A DNA stretch of 64,000 bases, taken from positions 45,288,503 through 45,352,502 of the forward strand of contig NC_021673.1 in NCBI RefSeq assembly GCF_000247815.1. Reading direction: 5' to 3'. Under the pieces are notes generated by a model. It was not told the DNA's origin. It worked only from the letters and a program-made list of their open reading frames with translations, and did no database searches. The translations under genes and the position numbers were made by a program. The number at the start of each line of letters is the position of its first letter. Position 1 is the first letter of the stretch. This stretch comes from Ficedula albicollis (taxonomy: Eukaryota > Chordata > Aves > Passeriformes > Muscicapidae). Shown piece by piece: positions 12,981 to 25,900 of this stretch.

Positions 12981-15514
12981 CACTCACTCTTTTGTCCCAG
13001 GGGCTCATTCTGGCCCTGATTCCCATGGTCTGGGGATGAAGAGCAAATGGAGACAGTGCAGTGATGATAATTACAAGTTGTTTTTTTTCTAGAGTGTGCT
13101 TCTTTGATACCAGGAAGTAGTTCTACCAAGAAGATTGACCTGCCAGTATCTTGTGCTGCTCTGGGACTCATGTAACCTGAATCATTTGGGTTCGTTTCTC
13201 AGATTCCTCTGTGCTTATTAGGCTCATGAAATCCATGCACTCTGATGGGCAGTTAATGCTCTCTCCAAAAGTGCTGGCTAGCCTCCAAGTGTGTGTTTGG
13301 CATGCCCTTGACAACTTCAATGTCACAGGAGCAGCAGCTGGAGCTGTGTGTTCAGTGGCCGTGTGATGGTTGGTTGGGGTGTGCTGGACATATGCTGTGT
13401 GTTTGGGGCTATTTAAAGGATTAATTTACATGAGCCATGCAATTGTACTGAAGCTAGTGGTCTTCAGTCTGTGCTCATTACTCTGTCATGCTTAAGCACA
13501 GCAAACTATTCATCTTGTTCCCAGTATATTTTTCCTCCCAAAATTTCACCAAGTGGGAAAAAATCCCCATGAAAATAACAGCTTCCATGACTAGTGGGAA
13601 AGGGAGGAATGCTTTAATTTCCCTAGCTTTCTTGTTCTAGGCTCAGTCTGGCTGAAGCCAGCTGCCCAGTCTTTCTGGCTCATATATATCTGAGAGAGCC
13701 ACAGTACTGAGGAATGACACTGGAATGGGTGGGAGGAGAGATTTCTGAATATTAAGGTAGAGGGGAAAGAAAATTACTGTTTAGGAAACAGGCTACCAGT
13801 GAAATGATTGCTTTTTTAAGCAATTTGATAGAATGACTGCTTTTTGAGCTAATAGTCCCAAATTTCTTCTTTAGTTACTGACTATATATTGGGTTATAGG
13901 TGTTTAAAGCAGACTTTCTTTTTCATAAAGGCAGTTTTTTATTTTCTGTACAAAAAGGGTAATTTTACTGTGCCTTTCAAGCATAGGAGGCTTTACTTTT
14001 TTTGCTTTCTTTGAAGTTAATAGATTTACTTTGTTGTTCTTAGGCTGGGAATTTTTTAATTATTACTTTGTTTGTAGAAGTATGGCAAAAGTCCTGAAAA
14101 CTGTTGTCCAAAACGAGTTGGCCTCTGTTTGAATTTTTGCTTTGATGCCAAAGGAATTTCTGTAAAGGAAGGGAAAATTCTGGTCTCTGTCACTGAGAAC
14201 AGATCTAAATTGATTTCAGTAGAATCTGGTAAAATTGGCATCATCCTTAATCACTGGAAAAAGACACTTTACATTATTGTCTGTCTTCTTAATAGCAGTG
14301 CAGTACCATTTCCATCAAGGTTAAACAGTTCTGAAATGTGCTAATAAATATCAAATGGCAACTGTGCCAGTGGATCAGCATGGCTCTGGGTCAGGAAGAC
14401 TGAGATTCCGATTTTTGTTCATTTTTTGAGGTACCAACTGACAGTGGACCTGTCCTTCTATCAAGCTGTTATTGCTGAGCTCTACATTAACTTTCTAATA
14501 GGTAACTTTTTCCTTTTCCCCCACATATTTCTGGAGTGCTTGTTTTATTTGTTGATGCATATATTTATTCATTTATCATACATCCAGCAAGATGAATCTG
14601 TATGAAGAGCCAACTGTAATTCAGCTGAGTCATCACAGCAGATTTTTCCAAGGAGAATTGGAAAATCCCACTATGACAGTCACAGCCCAGCTGCACATCT
14701 TAAAACTTAATGCAGCTCTGAACAAGTTAGTTGTATGATTTAAACAATGAAGTGGATCTCTAATGTTTTTATTGCAACCAAATAAATAGACACACAATGA
14801 ACATGGCCCTGCCACTGTTGACTGACATAAAACATTGGGAAATGTTGTATTTCATGGTGCAGTTAAACACCCAACAGCCCTATCACAGCATGGATGTCAC
14901 ATTTATATTGTAACAGTGCTTTATGATGGCCATGATTTTTATTGATGACCCTTGCTACCCATATAAAACATGTTTTCTTCTAGCATCTGTGTTATCAAAC
15001 TGACATCACCTCTCTTCTTCCTCCTTTCCTATTCCACATCCACAGCAACTTTTCACAGCAGATGGATTCAGACATTTCACCTGTTTAGCTGCTTTAAAAA
15101 AAATCACTCATAGGTTAAAACTGAAAGATGAAATTACAACATTTCTTACAGTTCCCCTCATAAAAGTGTCTGTGGCATAGAACTTTATGGGAAGGAAATG
15201 TCTTATCAAAATCTTAAATAGCAAATAAAACAAATCCATCTCTTGCTGAAGATGCTGATTTTTGGGGTTTGATAATGAACTGAATACAAAACTGTATAAA
15301 TACAGATACAAAGTTAAACTTATGGTTAAATAGCCATTTCCACTATGGTCAGCCAAAGACAGTGTTAAAGGAAGGAAATTTGTTTAAGTTCAGAGAAGCC
15401 AAATCAGCTCTCTCAAGCAATCAGTCGGAATAGGAGTTTTTTGATTATTTTGGCACCTTTTACATCCTTATTCTTGCAAAGCTGGAAATACTGTGTGAAT
15501 AGCATCCCTCTGGG

Positions 15515-15531
15515 AAAAAAAAAAAAAAAAA
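15515..15531. repeat. poly-A run (17 A)
   Basis: An uninterrupted A-run preceded by CTCTGGG and followed by GTTGTATTTTATTT. There is no visible retrocopy body or target-site duplication. Confidence 0.9.
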
Positions 15532-16313
15532 GTTGTATTTTATTTGCAGCCTGTCAGGAATGAAGAGATCTGAAAGCTGGATAAAATTGAAACCAAAGAA
15601 AATTGCTTGGATTGGGCTGCTGCTTGAAGAAAGCTTGCTCTGACTGCTGGACTATTACTTCGTGTTAAAAATGCCCCCATTGTTCAAACTGTGTCTTAGC
15701 TAGTAGATTGAATTTATATAGGGATGTCCACTGAAGGTGCATTTTGTGTTGGGATGAGAAGTAATTTGTATGTTTTGTGGAAAGGAACCTGATTTGGCTA
15801 TGAAAATTACTTATAAATGCCAGGTATACTTGTGGCTGGAATTTTGGTCTGGTAACCTACTAACTTAGTTTTAGGTGGATGTGGAATACAGCAGGTTAGA
15901 TAATCCTTCTGGGTATATGGATGAGCACTTTTTCTGGGAATAAACAACTGACTGATTCTTTCATTTTCAAAGTAGTTAATGTTCTCCGAGGTCTCTTCTT
16001 CAACCTTCACAAGCAGAGCATAAACAGTGAGGGATGAATCTTCAGTGCATCAGTTCCACAGCAGCCAGTAAGAAGCGTTCTGCCTCTAAATGGTGCTGAG
16101 CCCTCACTGCACAGCAGGGCATTGTCTGCACGTGTGTAGCAGTTCTGCTTCTTTCTAGTTGTGTTGAACACACTGCACTTTAGAAGGTTTCATCTACAGG
16201 GCAGGTCTTGTAGAGTTGTCAAATGCATTTTTCTTATGAGGTAGTCCTCTGACCAGGGATGATTAGTGTCCCAGAAATTCCAGACCAAGAATGGAAACTT
16301 GTTTTCTTTTTCT

Positions 16314-16340
16314 TGTAAAATTCCTGTCTGTAAAATTCCT
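16314..16340. repeat. 12-bp direct repeat, period 15
   Basis: TGTAAAATTCCT is present at 16314-16325 and 16329-16340, three bases apart. Confidence 0.85.
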
Positions 16341-16498
16341 CAAGCAGTAAAAAAATGGACGTAAAGGGGAAAACAGAGCAGTGTTAATCACAGTTATCTG
16401 CTGTAATAGGCTTGGAATTCAGAGAAAGGCTGATAATCTTGAAGCTTCTGATGTTCTTTACTGCAAAAACAATTGCTCAGTCACTTGGCAGCAGGTCC

Positions 16499-16522
16499 TG
16501 TCCCTTTGCTTGTCCCTTTGCT
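16499..16522. repeat. 12-bp perfect tandem duplication
   Basis: TGTCCCTTTGCT occurs twice head to tail with no spacer. Confidence 0.9.
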
Positions 16523-17915
16523 GCATTGGGCTGTGCTGCTCATAAATAGGATTGTGCTCTACCTTGCTGAGTTCTGTGCAAGCCTGGTGTGGGTTCACTT
16601 GGAAAACTGAAGATAAAAAAGCAGATGTAGAAAATAGAATTATGTGTTCTCACCTGTTTTTTCTGAGGTAAAGCAAGTTGTTTACTGACCTTTTCTTGCT
16701 CTAATGATCTCTGTGTTCTGTCTCTTATTCCAGGAAGCTTTGCTTATCTCCTGGTACCTATGACTAGAAAGCATTAATTTGGACACCTGGATGACAAAGA
16801 ATTGTTTATTTACACTTAAGCAGCTGCAGTGTTGGAGTGCATCCTTTGAGGATAAGAGCACATGATGGACACTAATTGGAAGACTTTGAAAACCGAACAG
16901 TATCTGCCTTGAATTATAACCTTGTGCTGTGCTCTGCACAAGATCTGTAAGATCAAGGCAGAAAGTCTCACTGAGAACTAGGACAGAGTTTCAGAGACTG
17001 AAAAAAAAAAAGCATTGGCAGTCCTAGAAATGCCTCACTTGGGGTGAGTGGTAGACATGCCTCTCAACTGCATGGGCCTGAAGGAGAGGAAAAAATTTTG
17101 ATGTGCTGTTGGGGAATTCTAAGCTGTGTTCTGTTAGTTCTGTACAAATTGTAGATCTTTGTTAATTTAAGAGAGGGCTAAGCCACAAGACCTGAACAGG
17201 CTGATTTTTCATGTGCAGAGTTCTGCAAAGACTGCTTTGTAGATTGGTTTTTAAGATATCTATGAGCTTTACAAGCCACTGTAGAATGGGCACAATGGAA
17301 AGTATATAACCCAGAAGTACAGACAGTGGAAACTATTATCTCTCCAGCAAGTGTAAAAAGGGAACACCATTGAGGCAAGCAGCTGAGTGAAAAACTTTGA
17401 CAAATGGTAACTTCTTCTCTTTGGAGCTTTTCTGGTTTGCAAGGCTGTGGGTAGGGCATCAGCTGGGGTACAAACCAAGCGTTGGTTTTAGTGGGACATT
17501 CGTGGTGGCAATGATTGTCACGTGAGAGGAGACAGAAGGGAGGCAGCAGCCCAATGGAGAATTACCTCGTCAATCACCTAAGAGGGCCGCATCTGAGAAA
17601 GGGGAACTTGAAGAAATGCCATTTTATCTCTCAAAGTGCATTGTTGCTGTAAGGAGTAAGTGCAGTGATGTTTGCCATTTTCCTTTGCAGGACTGCTTGG
17701 CAGCCAGGCTGCTCTCAGGAGCAGTATGTTAATTTTCAGCAGAGAAAGGCTTGCTGTGTCTTGGTCACTTTGGGTAGTAGACACCAGTTCAGTGACAAGA
17801 TCCTGTGTTTTCTGTGTGTCCTCTAGAAAGGAGTCACTTTCCCTGCCCACCCTTTCTTTTGTAGATGTACAGTAGCCTGTGATGAAACATAAATTTAGAC
17901 TATTTTCCTATTTTC

Positions 17916-18030
17916 CATGTGTTTATTTTCTTTAATTTTCTTGCCAGGTGCCAAAAATATGTTCAATGTTTTCATAATGCAACTAGAGGGATTTTAGGCA
18001 TGTGTTTATTTTCTTTAATTTTCTTGCCAG
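17916..18030. repeat. 32-bp exact direct repeat, period 83
   Basis: Positions 17916-17947 and 17999-18030 are identical over 32 bases, separated by 51 unrelated bases. The unit is pyrimidine-rich and ends in 'tttaattttcttgccag', so each copy has the form of a vertebrate 3' splice site (pyrimidine tract followed by CAG). No open coding exon with a recognisable product follows either copy. The exact identity suggests a fairly recent local duplication. Confidence 0.9.
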
Positions 18031-18589
18031 TCATGTTTATGCCTTAAAGAGCACATTGTTCAGGGGACTGTTTGGCCATCTTTGTGAAACCGTTTTTTAA
18101 TTGTGTTATTAGTTTGTCTAAAGATGGAAAACTTTTTAGTCTTGGTCCTTCATAGAGACACTTCAGTAAAGATGAACACTTGGTATATAAAAGTACAAGG
18201 CTGGGTGTAATGAAAGAGCTCTTCACTTATGTGGTAGCAGTGATTTTTGCATGGATGCAGCTAGTGCTGGTTTCCCATGTAGACAGCTTTTTAGCAGGGG
18301 GTATTCACTTACAGAACTGTTTTGCAGATTTGTTATAAGCATCTCTTATCATATAGGGAAAATGGTATTTTTTAAAATAACTTCTACATGTTAGCTTTAC
18401 CAACCCAGGTATCTGAAATGCAGATCTCACTTTTTCGGAGATTTGAGGATTAGAGGTTCACATGTTCCTGTAAAACAAAAGCCCTTCGCTGCAATGTGTG
18501 TTTCATCTCTGTATGTAATGCTGACCTAAAGCCTTGCTTGTGTTTCTCTTTGTATATCCTGGCAGCAGAGTAGCTGGTGTTGCTGCTGC

Positions 18590-18800
18590 AGAAGTAACAA
18601 AAGCCAATTACCATCTGTCATGTCATACTTGTAATTTTCAAGATCCAACCACGGCTCTCCTGGTGCGACTGACTACGAATCATGATTGACGTTAATAGCT
18701 ATTTTTGAAGGTCAGAAACTAGGATTTATTTCTGACAAGAGAAGCATGTTTGATTGATACTGAGCTCATTACAGTAATATAGTCGAGTCCAGGAGTCCTG
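18590..18800. promoter_or_regulatory. candidate conserved non-coding element
   Basis: This block keeps several CpGs in an otherwise CpG-poor window ('ccaaccacggctctcctgg', 'gtgcgactgactacgaatca', 'tgattgacgttaatagc', 'agtcgagtcc'). It also carries compact homeodomain- and bZIP-like words (TAAT cores, TGACGT, TGATTGAC) and no repeat signature. Such composition is typical of conserved non-coding elements, but conservation cannot be seen from one sequence. No coding frame is supported. Confidence 0.3.
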
Positions 18801-21581
18801 CAGTGACATTTATGACAGCTTTGTTTCACATGCACATGTACAACTCTGTCCTAGTTGCGTGAGGCCTGCTCCAATGCTTTGAGTTTAATGCCATGTTTGG
18901 GGGGTTCAAAGAAGGAAGAAGGGAAGAGGCACCTGCAGGGGCAGTGAACACCCCTTTTAGAGAGTTGTCCCATTGCTGAGTGGAGGAAGATAAATAAAAT
19001 GCAACTCTTATTGACTTTAGTCATATTTTTGTTTGCAGAGATGCATTTACCTTTTTTAAGCTGGTATCAAAAAGTCCTCTGCAAGGGTAGTAAATCCTTG
19101 GTATTTGGAGCAGGCTCGTTGTAGGCTTGAGAAATGCAGACTTTTCATTATCCTTACTTTCGTCATCCATACTTGATTGCTTTTTATTTTATATACAGTT
19201 ATGAGACATACAGGCAAAAAGTTTTGGTTCAACTTTGAAGCCAGGCTAGAAGTAAAATGTTTTTGCCAAAATGAAAAAAAAAGAAAATACAAGCAGACTT
19301 GTGTGAACTAAGTTGGCAAAAGTAAATTCTGCACTAGATTTACTTGCATTGATTACAAGAACAAGAAGAGATAGCTGTGAATGAAGTCCAAAGGACAACG
19401 CCTGTGGCCTGAAAAATCAATATATTAGAATAAATTATGCAAAACATTGGCTGTAGTTGAAAAGCATGTTCTATTGAGAAAATCTTTAGAAGTAGGTATT
19501 GTACTTCAAAACTTTACGTTATATTCAGTGGTTTTTCTGCTTCTGTATATTTTTAATAATTTGTGAACAAACCAAAATGAGTTCTGGAGGGTTGTTTTTC
19601 TTTTTTGTGGCATAGTTCTAGACTTTTCAGTGCTCAGACCACTTAACTTTAATGTTAAGTGATAACACAGTAGCTTCTAAGTCTGCCACCAAACCTAGCC
19701 CTATAATTTCTGTGCAGTGTTAAGGTGTTTTTTGTGATTATGAGCCTGTTTCTGTTTTGTATGATAAAGTTTTTAAAGGGTTTCCTTCCAGCTCTCTGCC
19801 TCATTTTTTCTGTTGTGAGTTTGAAGGGCTGGGCAGGCATAAAATTAAACAGAACTCTCGTGTCTGCTCTCTGTCTCTCTGAGACATGGAATAAGTAATA
19901 ATAAGTAAAGACTAGAAAATCTGTATTAATAAATAATGGGTTAAAAATCAAGTTTTGCAGAGTCAGAGGCCATTTCTTCTTTAAGCCAAGTGTCATAATT
20001 TTTAGAGAAACACCTTACAAATACATAGGTTTATGTAATAATTTGTGAAAATGGCAAGCTATGAAAGGCAGGGGTTCTAATAGGACTATATAGCAACATG
20101 ATACATGAGTAGAATTAATTACATCTAATTGTATCCAGTGCAACTTCTAAAATAAGGCAAATTTCCAGTAGGCATTTCTCATTACCACCCTCTGTCAAAA
20201 GGTGGGATAGAATATACTTACCTTGTAGTCCCTGGAAGCACCACTAGTATTTGGTTGGCAAACAATAAAGGTTCTCCAGCAGAATGATGCTCATGGCTGC
20301 AAGAAGACAAACTCACATTTGAACAAGTATGTTGGATTATGGTGCCTACAATCAGATAGCAGCCCTCAGGATGCACAGCCAAATGTTTGCTTGCCTGTGC
20401 ACAAGACAGTTTGTTCCTGTAAGCAGTGCATGAACACTTTTGCAGATAGTTGTTGGACATTCTTATGAAAACTTGATCTTTCATTTGATAGCCTAATGGA
20501 CTGATGCTATAGTTTCATTTTCATTAATGCACATAAACTTGAATTGGTAGTGCATGAATATCACTGAAGAAAGGGTGTAACTTGTGTGCAGCCTATTAAA
20601 TTTTGTCCTCATCTTTTTCTAGACTGTGCTTTAAAAAATTGTAAAAATTAGAATGTTTCCTGGCATGAACTTCAAATGTCTTCTGAAGCAAACTTCCTTT
20701 TTTCTGCTCTGTAGCATTCATGCTCTGAACACAAGTTTGAAATGCAGAGAAGGTGTCTGTTTTAATACCACCAGCCAGGAGCAGTGAAAGGAGTGCAGTT
20801 CTTCTTACCTTCAACACAACTCAGTGCTCCCAGGTCTGGGGGAGAGATTATTGAAAGAAGAGTCCTCAGTTTGGAAACAACTAATGATTTGTCTTTGACT
20901 GGGTTTGATTTCAGATCCTTGACCACGTGAGACACATGATCAGGATATGATGAGACGATCATAATTTGAATTAAAAAAAAAAAAACCAAGAAAACAACCT
21001 AAGTAGAAATAGCTGGGGGGCAAAAGCTTTTAAGTACTTCTGTACATAAAAGAGAATATTTTTTCAAGTACACGAGTGAATGTTTTATATTAAATTTGTA
21101 ATGACAGTTATGTTCTTTTTGATTCTTGTTCATATTAAAAAGCTGAGACGTGAGATACACGGTAAGGCAGTTAAATTTAATCTTAAATTGGTTTTCTTTT
21201 ATTTGAGAAAACCCCCAAAAACTAAGAGATATGAGACTTAGTACTATCCTCAAGACCTTGGAGCTGTGCTAAGGAAGGCTTGTGAAATTGTTTCCATAAG
21301 GAAAACAGAGTTCCAGTACTAGCTGAAGTTTCCCTGCTCAAGGGCATGGCAGTATGAGGTCCTGGAGCTCAGTCTACAGGTGCCTGGGAGCATGGAGAAA
21401 GATTGAAAATCACTAGGCTACACAATTACATATGTATGATTATTACAGGGAGGCAATCTAACTGCAGGTAACAGCTCTCAATACGGCTTGCTTTAACAAT
21501 TGGCATTGTATATATGCTGGAAAAGAAATTGCCATTCTTTTGATTTCTTTAGATGAAGTATGTTTAAGTGTTAAAGAAAAC

Positions 21582-21631
21582 TTGTCCCATCTGGTGGGAC
21601 AAAAACCCCAGACACTTTCACAAGTGTCTGG
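21582..21631. other. two adjacent perfect hairpins
   Basis: Hairpin one has arms TTGTCCCA (21582-21589) and TGGGACAA (21595-21602) around a 5-base loop. Hairpin two has arms CCAGACACTT (21608-21617) and AAGTGTCTGG (21622-21631) around a 4-base loop. Both stems pair fully and are only five bases apart. There is no trailing T-run, so they do not look like a bacterial-type terminator, and I recognise no RNA family. Confidence 0.85.
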
Positions 21632-22812
21632 TCTGTTTTGAGGTATTTTAGCCAACAGACAGCATGCTTTTATGATCACCCATCAACTAACAACTTTCAA
21701 ATCAATTATTTTGATATCAAATGCTACCTTGGCAAAACTATTATTTTCATGCAATGACTTTTAAAGTAGATTGTACTCCAGAGAGAAATGAAAGTGTCTC
21801 TCTGCTGTTAGTGTGATTTATTCTTCAAGTAATGTGCATCCCTTGAACAGTAATACTTGCATAACCAATTCTATTTACAAGTGAAGCTTTTTATTTTTAA
21901 ATTTCTACTAAGTTTTGTTTACATGATGGGTGGAATGGTTACCATAGACCAAATTCTAGTGGGTGGGACTAGTTACTACACTATGGATGCTTTTTTGAGC
22001 AGACTTTATGCAGTTTAGGAGAGTTTAATACATAAATGCATGTTTAAATATTGCATGCTTACTTTTGTCTAGAGATTGAGGTGATCACATGTATAGATAT
22101 TTGTAGATTAGGTGCATGTTTAGTTCTTAACCATAAACTAGACTAAAACTTAGTAGCCAAGAATTTTTAGGAGATACAAGTATGCTGAACGATCTATTGT
22201 TTTAGCTTAGCTTCAGTATATTTGAGGTACCTCATATCATTTTTTAGCACATGCATATTGATGTTCTGGAGTGATTTTTAAAACTAGATTATTTTATATT
22301 TATGTTTGAGTCTGAATGAAGAGCATTTGTGAGCTCTGTCTTAATTTTCTTTTAAAGAAATAGGTTGTTATAATACCAAGGGGTGCTAGTCTAATAAACT
22401 CTGCATCTTGCTTATGAAGAACACAGAGCACTACAAGGAGTTTTGCAAGTTCTTCTCTGTCCTCATTCCCCAACCTTCTGCTAGAGAGAGGGCTTGTGGT
22501 GGGGGAGGGGACTTTGTAATTACTACAGATCTCTCTTAATCATCCATATGGTTATCTCTTATTTGCTTACTGAAGATCAGGATGGAGAAAGCATTGTCTG
22601 TAAAATCTCTTCCTTTTGCATGCATCCTTCTAATGTCACAAGCTAGTGGCATTCTGAGGATATGAGACAGCAGAGGATTCCAAACATATCCTTATGGAAT
22701 GAAGTCTTCCATTTCTGGTTGTGACTGAAGGCTGTCCACTGAGAGAGGAATGCTCTAGAAATAGCTATTTCAGGAGCAGTGCCTTCTATGTTAACCACTA
22801 ACCAAATACAAA

Positions 22813-22995
22813 GTCACAGAACCATATAAATTGGTTTTGTCTCTGGAGGTCACCTGGTCCAGCCTCCAGCTCAAAGGGGTCTTCTGCCAGCAGTAGGTCA
22901 GGTGAAGTGTGGCTTTGCCTTGCTGAATCTTGCAAACCTCCAAAGGAGATTTTGCAGCCTCTTTGAGTAAAGTAGCACTCCAGCATGGTCATTTT
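22813..22995 (-). mobile_element. CR1 LINE 3' end, reversed
   Basis: Read on the plus strand this is a reversed CR1 3' end: 'tcacagaaccatataaattg', 'ctctggaggtcacctggtcc' and 'agcctccagctcaaaggg', then 'ttttgcagcctctttgag' and 'gtagcactccagcatggtca'. These follow the order of the usual 'tcacagaatcacagaggttgg', 'cctctggagatcatctagtcc', 'aacctccctgctcaaag' and 'gcagcctgttccagtgctc' blocks. The copy is more diverged than the one at 10951 and is cut off after about 180 bp. It encodes nothing. Confidence 0.8.
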
Positions 22996-25900
22996 TCATC
23001 TTGAGCAGGAGGTTCAGCTAGTTATCAGTGTTTCATGAGCACACAGTTCTAGGTGGAAGGAGGAATTAACCTCTCCAAATGTAAGACCTACACTGTAAAT
23101 CAAAACACTTTTCCATAAGTAGGTTTGCTGAAGAAAGCATAAAGGGAAAATTTCATGCTGGTTTCCTTTAATCACTTCAAAGCTCAATAGAGGAATTTGA
23201 AAATCAGTTATAGAGACATTGCTGCGAGCCAACACATCTCTTTTGGAAATAGCAGAATTGCTACTCCTCATTTTGCTGATCATGTCATGAGGAATCTGAA
23301 GCAGCAATCTGAACAAACTGCAGCTTAGGCAATGCTCTATCAGCAAAACAGTTATGGATTTGTGGTTAGCAGCGTATTGACTATGTATTTTAGTGCATTT
23401 GGCAGTTCTATCCTTTAATCTGCTTGTAAATGCTTTTCACTGTGTTGTAAGACCGGCTTTCTCAAAATATGTAAACTGCAGAAATGATTGTGTGTAATGT
23501 TGCACTGAGACGAGCATCTCCTGTGGTTAATATGATGCCATTTTTTCTTATTGGGACTAGTGGAAAAATTTGATAAACAATGTAGTTATAGATTTCAATA
23601 AAAAATGGCAAGAATAGAGTAGGTCAAGCTGGACACAACTATATACCACAGTAGTTGGTTTGAAAATATTTTTGAAGGTTGAAATAAACCAAATGAAGTC
23701 TGAATTGGGGCAAGGAAATGTGCTCAACACTTACTTTCAGAAGTAATTTTTGATTTCTACTGGAAATAAGACTGACTGTGTGGGAATAACAGTGATAGTG
23801 ATCCTTTGAGATACCCTTGGTTTTGAAGTGTGTAGAAACTCTTCAAGATTCTTTCAAACTATTTCCCACTGGAAATTTTGTGTGCTTTTTGCAAGCAACT
23901 TTGCCCATGTCCGTGAATTTCAAGAACAAGCAATTGGTTTAAGTTACAACTCCTGGATGATGGAAGTCACTTGAAAATTTGCAATGTTTTTTTCAATAGT
24001 GCAGCAAGATTTCATATCTGGTTGCCAGGAATTCACCTGACGTAAAGATGAGTGCCTGAGGGCAGGTCTTGCTTTGGGTGCCACTTCCCTGCTGAGCCCT
24101 GCTGCTTAGATCTGCTTATCCAGACATGGACTTGCTGCAGTTGAGTTTGCAGGTTGCCATGGGCATTAAGTAGTTCAAAATGTGTTCTCACATTTTAATA
24201 ACAGCGGGTTCCTGCCCTTCTTGGGCTAGATGATAATAAAATTACCATGTGGAAATGGATAGAGGACAAATTAAGTGCTTCTGAAAAGCTACCTGTGACA
24301 AGCAATACAGAGGAATAAGACATTTCCAGGGCTTTCATTTGTGCTGCATTATGTGAAATGGATGAGAAATGGTTTCTTTGTTCAGTCAGGATTTTGTTAT
24401 GAGGTGGCTAGGTCACCAAGGTTGACTTGCAGTGAAAACGGGAGGAAAATATTGATGACTCCTGATTGCTAGCCAAAAGCAGGAGACAGAGAACAGCCAT
24501 TCCTTTAAAATTGAGAAGCGTGATATGTCACAGAACACAAGCTTTCTGTTTCAGAAGAAAACCTAGGTAGAGGACTTTGTATTCTCACTGTGAATAGTCA
24601 TCAGATTTGGTTCTATGTGCAGTCACAGGTATGCCAGGTCTTAAAGCTGTACAGATACAATTATCCACGGCCTTCCTTTGCACTCCATGCCAGCTCTGTA
24701 GTACTTGCATCCACATATTGCGTTGAAAAGTAATGACTGAGAAGTTTGTGTTTCTTTCCATCTCTTTTTTCTCCCTCTAATAGGTTAAACATTTTCTGTC
24801 TCTGTAAGAAAGTAATCAATGGAAATGGCTGGAACACTTTGAAATGTACATCACAGGTTTTTTTCAGTTAAAGGGAGTTTTTTTGATGACAGCACTTCAG
24901 GTCTATTATGTAGTTAAGAATCCTAACCTTCCCCTAAGGTAGGTAAGTGATATTCTCTCCATTTACAGCTAGTTAACTGCAGAAAAGCAATAAAGTGACT
25001 TATCAAAAGTAGCACAGCATCACTTCCTGAGAGGAATGTGGGACTCACAAGTTTATAATGACCCTGGAGTGTATTTTTGAAAGACTGTGCTGCTGGGTCC
25101 TGACATAATAATATGCACATAAAATTTGATGGTAGCTACACAAGTGAACAAGAATGCTGTTTTCTGTATTTTTTGACTGTTTCCTTGTGCCAGTCATATG
25201 CCAGTCATTTAACCAGCACCATTTGCTAATATTTTTAGTAACTCAGGTTTTCTGAGTACTCTGTCAGCAATACACTGACAATGTCATAAATTGCTAGCAA
25301 AAGAACAAGAGTCAACTTCACTAAACCACTCCTTGAGGCCTTTTCTTCATTTGGTACAGATCCCTCTGCAGCATGTACCAAAGAGTAGTTGATTTCTTGG
25401 TACAGTAAATCTTATCTGTGATGGAATGGAATGAAATTCTTCGAAGGGATAAAATAGTTATCTGTGCCTGGTAGGGCTCCTTTTAAGTATGTTTGTTTAC
25501 ACCTCTTTTGATTGTCTCCACTGATCATTGTTCAATGCCTTGTTTTCTCTTTTACTGTTTAAAAGTTACTTTGTTTTGTCTGCAAACAAGGCAAAAGAGT
25601 TTGTACATAAAGAACGCTGTGGAGTATTACCTCTCTGTGTTCAGAAAAATATGGAAACAAATCCAAAGAACCAAGTGTACAAATTTTTAAAAAGAAAAAT
25701 AGTGTGAATATATGTAAGCATATTAATATACCTACATATATAAGGAGTATGTAAGTAAGTAAATAAAGATACAAACCCATGCATGCTTTTCCTAAGTCAC
25801 TACAGCTGCTCAAGATGTATCTTGTTTACAACTTTATTTATGGAATTATCAACTCATGTACATCATCACTTTATTTTTCGTATGTCAGGGGAAAAGGTGG

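Larger units (their letters stand above)
11150..22812. other. gene-free stretch with SINE-like relics and short repeats
   Basis: The longest open frames are 130 codons (12779-13171, minus) and 113 codons (19655-19996, minus), with no recognisable domain. Landmarks listed separately are MIR-like pieces near 12012-12090 and 12520-12615, a tandem word pair at 12940-12980, two small direct repeats near 16.3-16.5 kb, a 17-bp A-run at 15515-15531, a 32-bp direct repeat, a CpG-retaining block and a pair of hairpins. The rest shows nothing I can identify. Confidence 0.65.

Noticed and set aside
14350..14410. Possible MIR 5' part ('ggctctgggtcaggaagact')
   Set aside because: Too short and diverged to call, with no matching tail nearby.
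17672..17875. Open frame after an acceptor-like word ending at about 17690
   Set aside because: A 67-codon frame with an overlapping frame on the other strand and no recognisable product. The splice-like word alone is too common.
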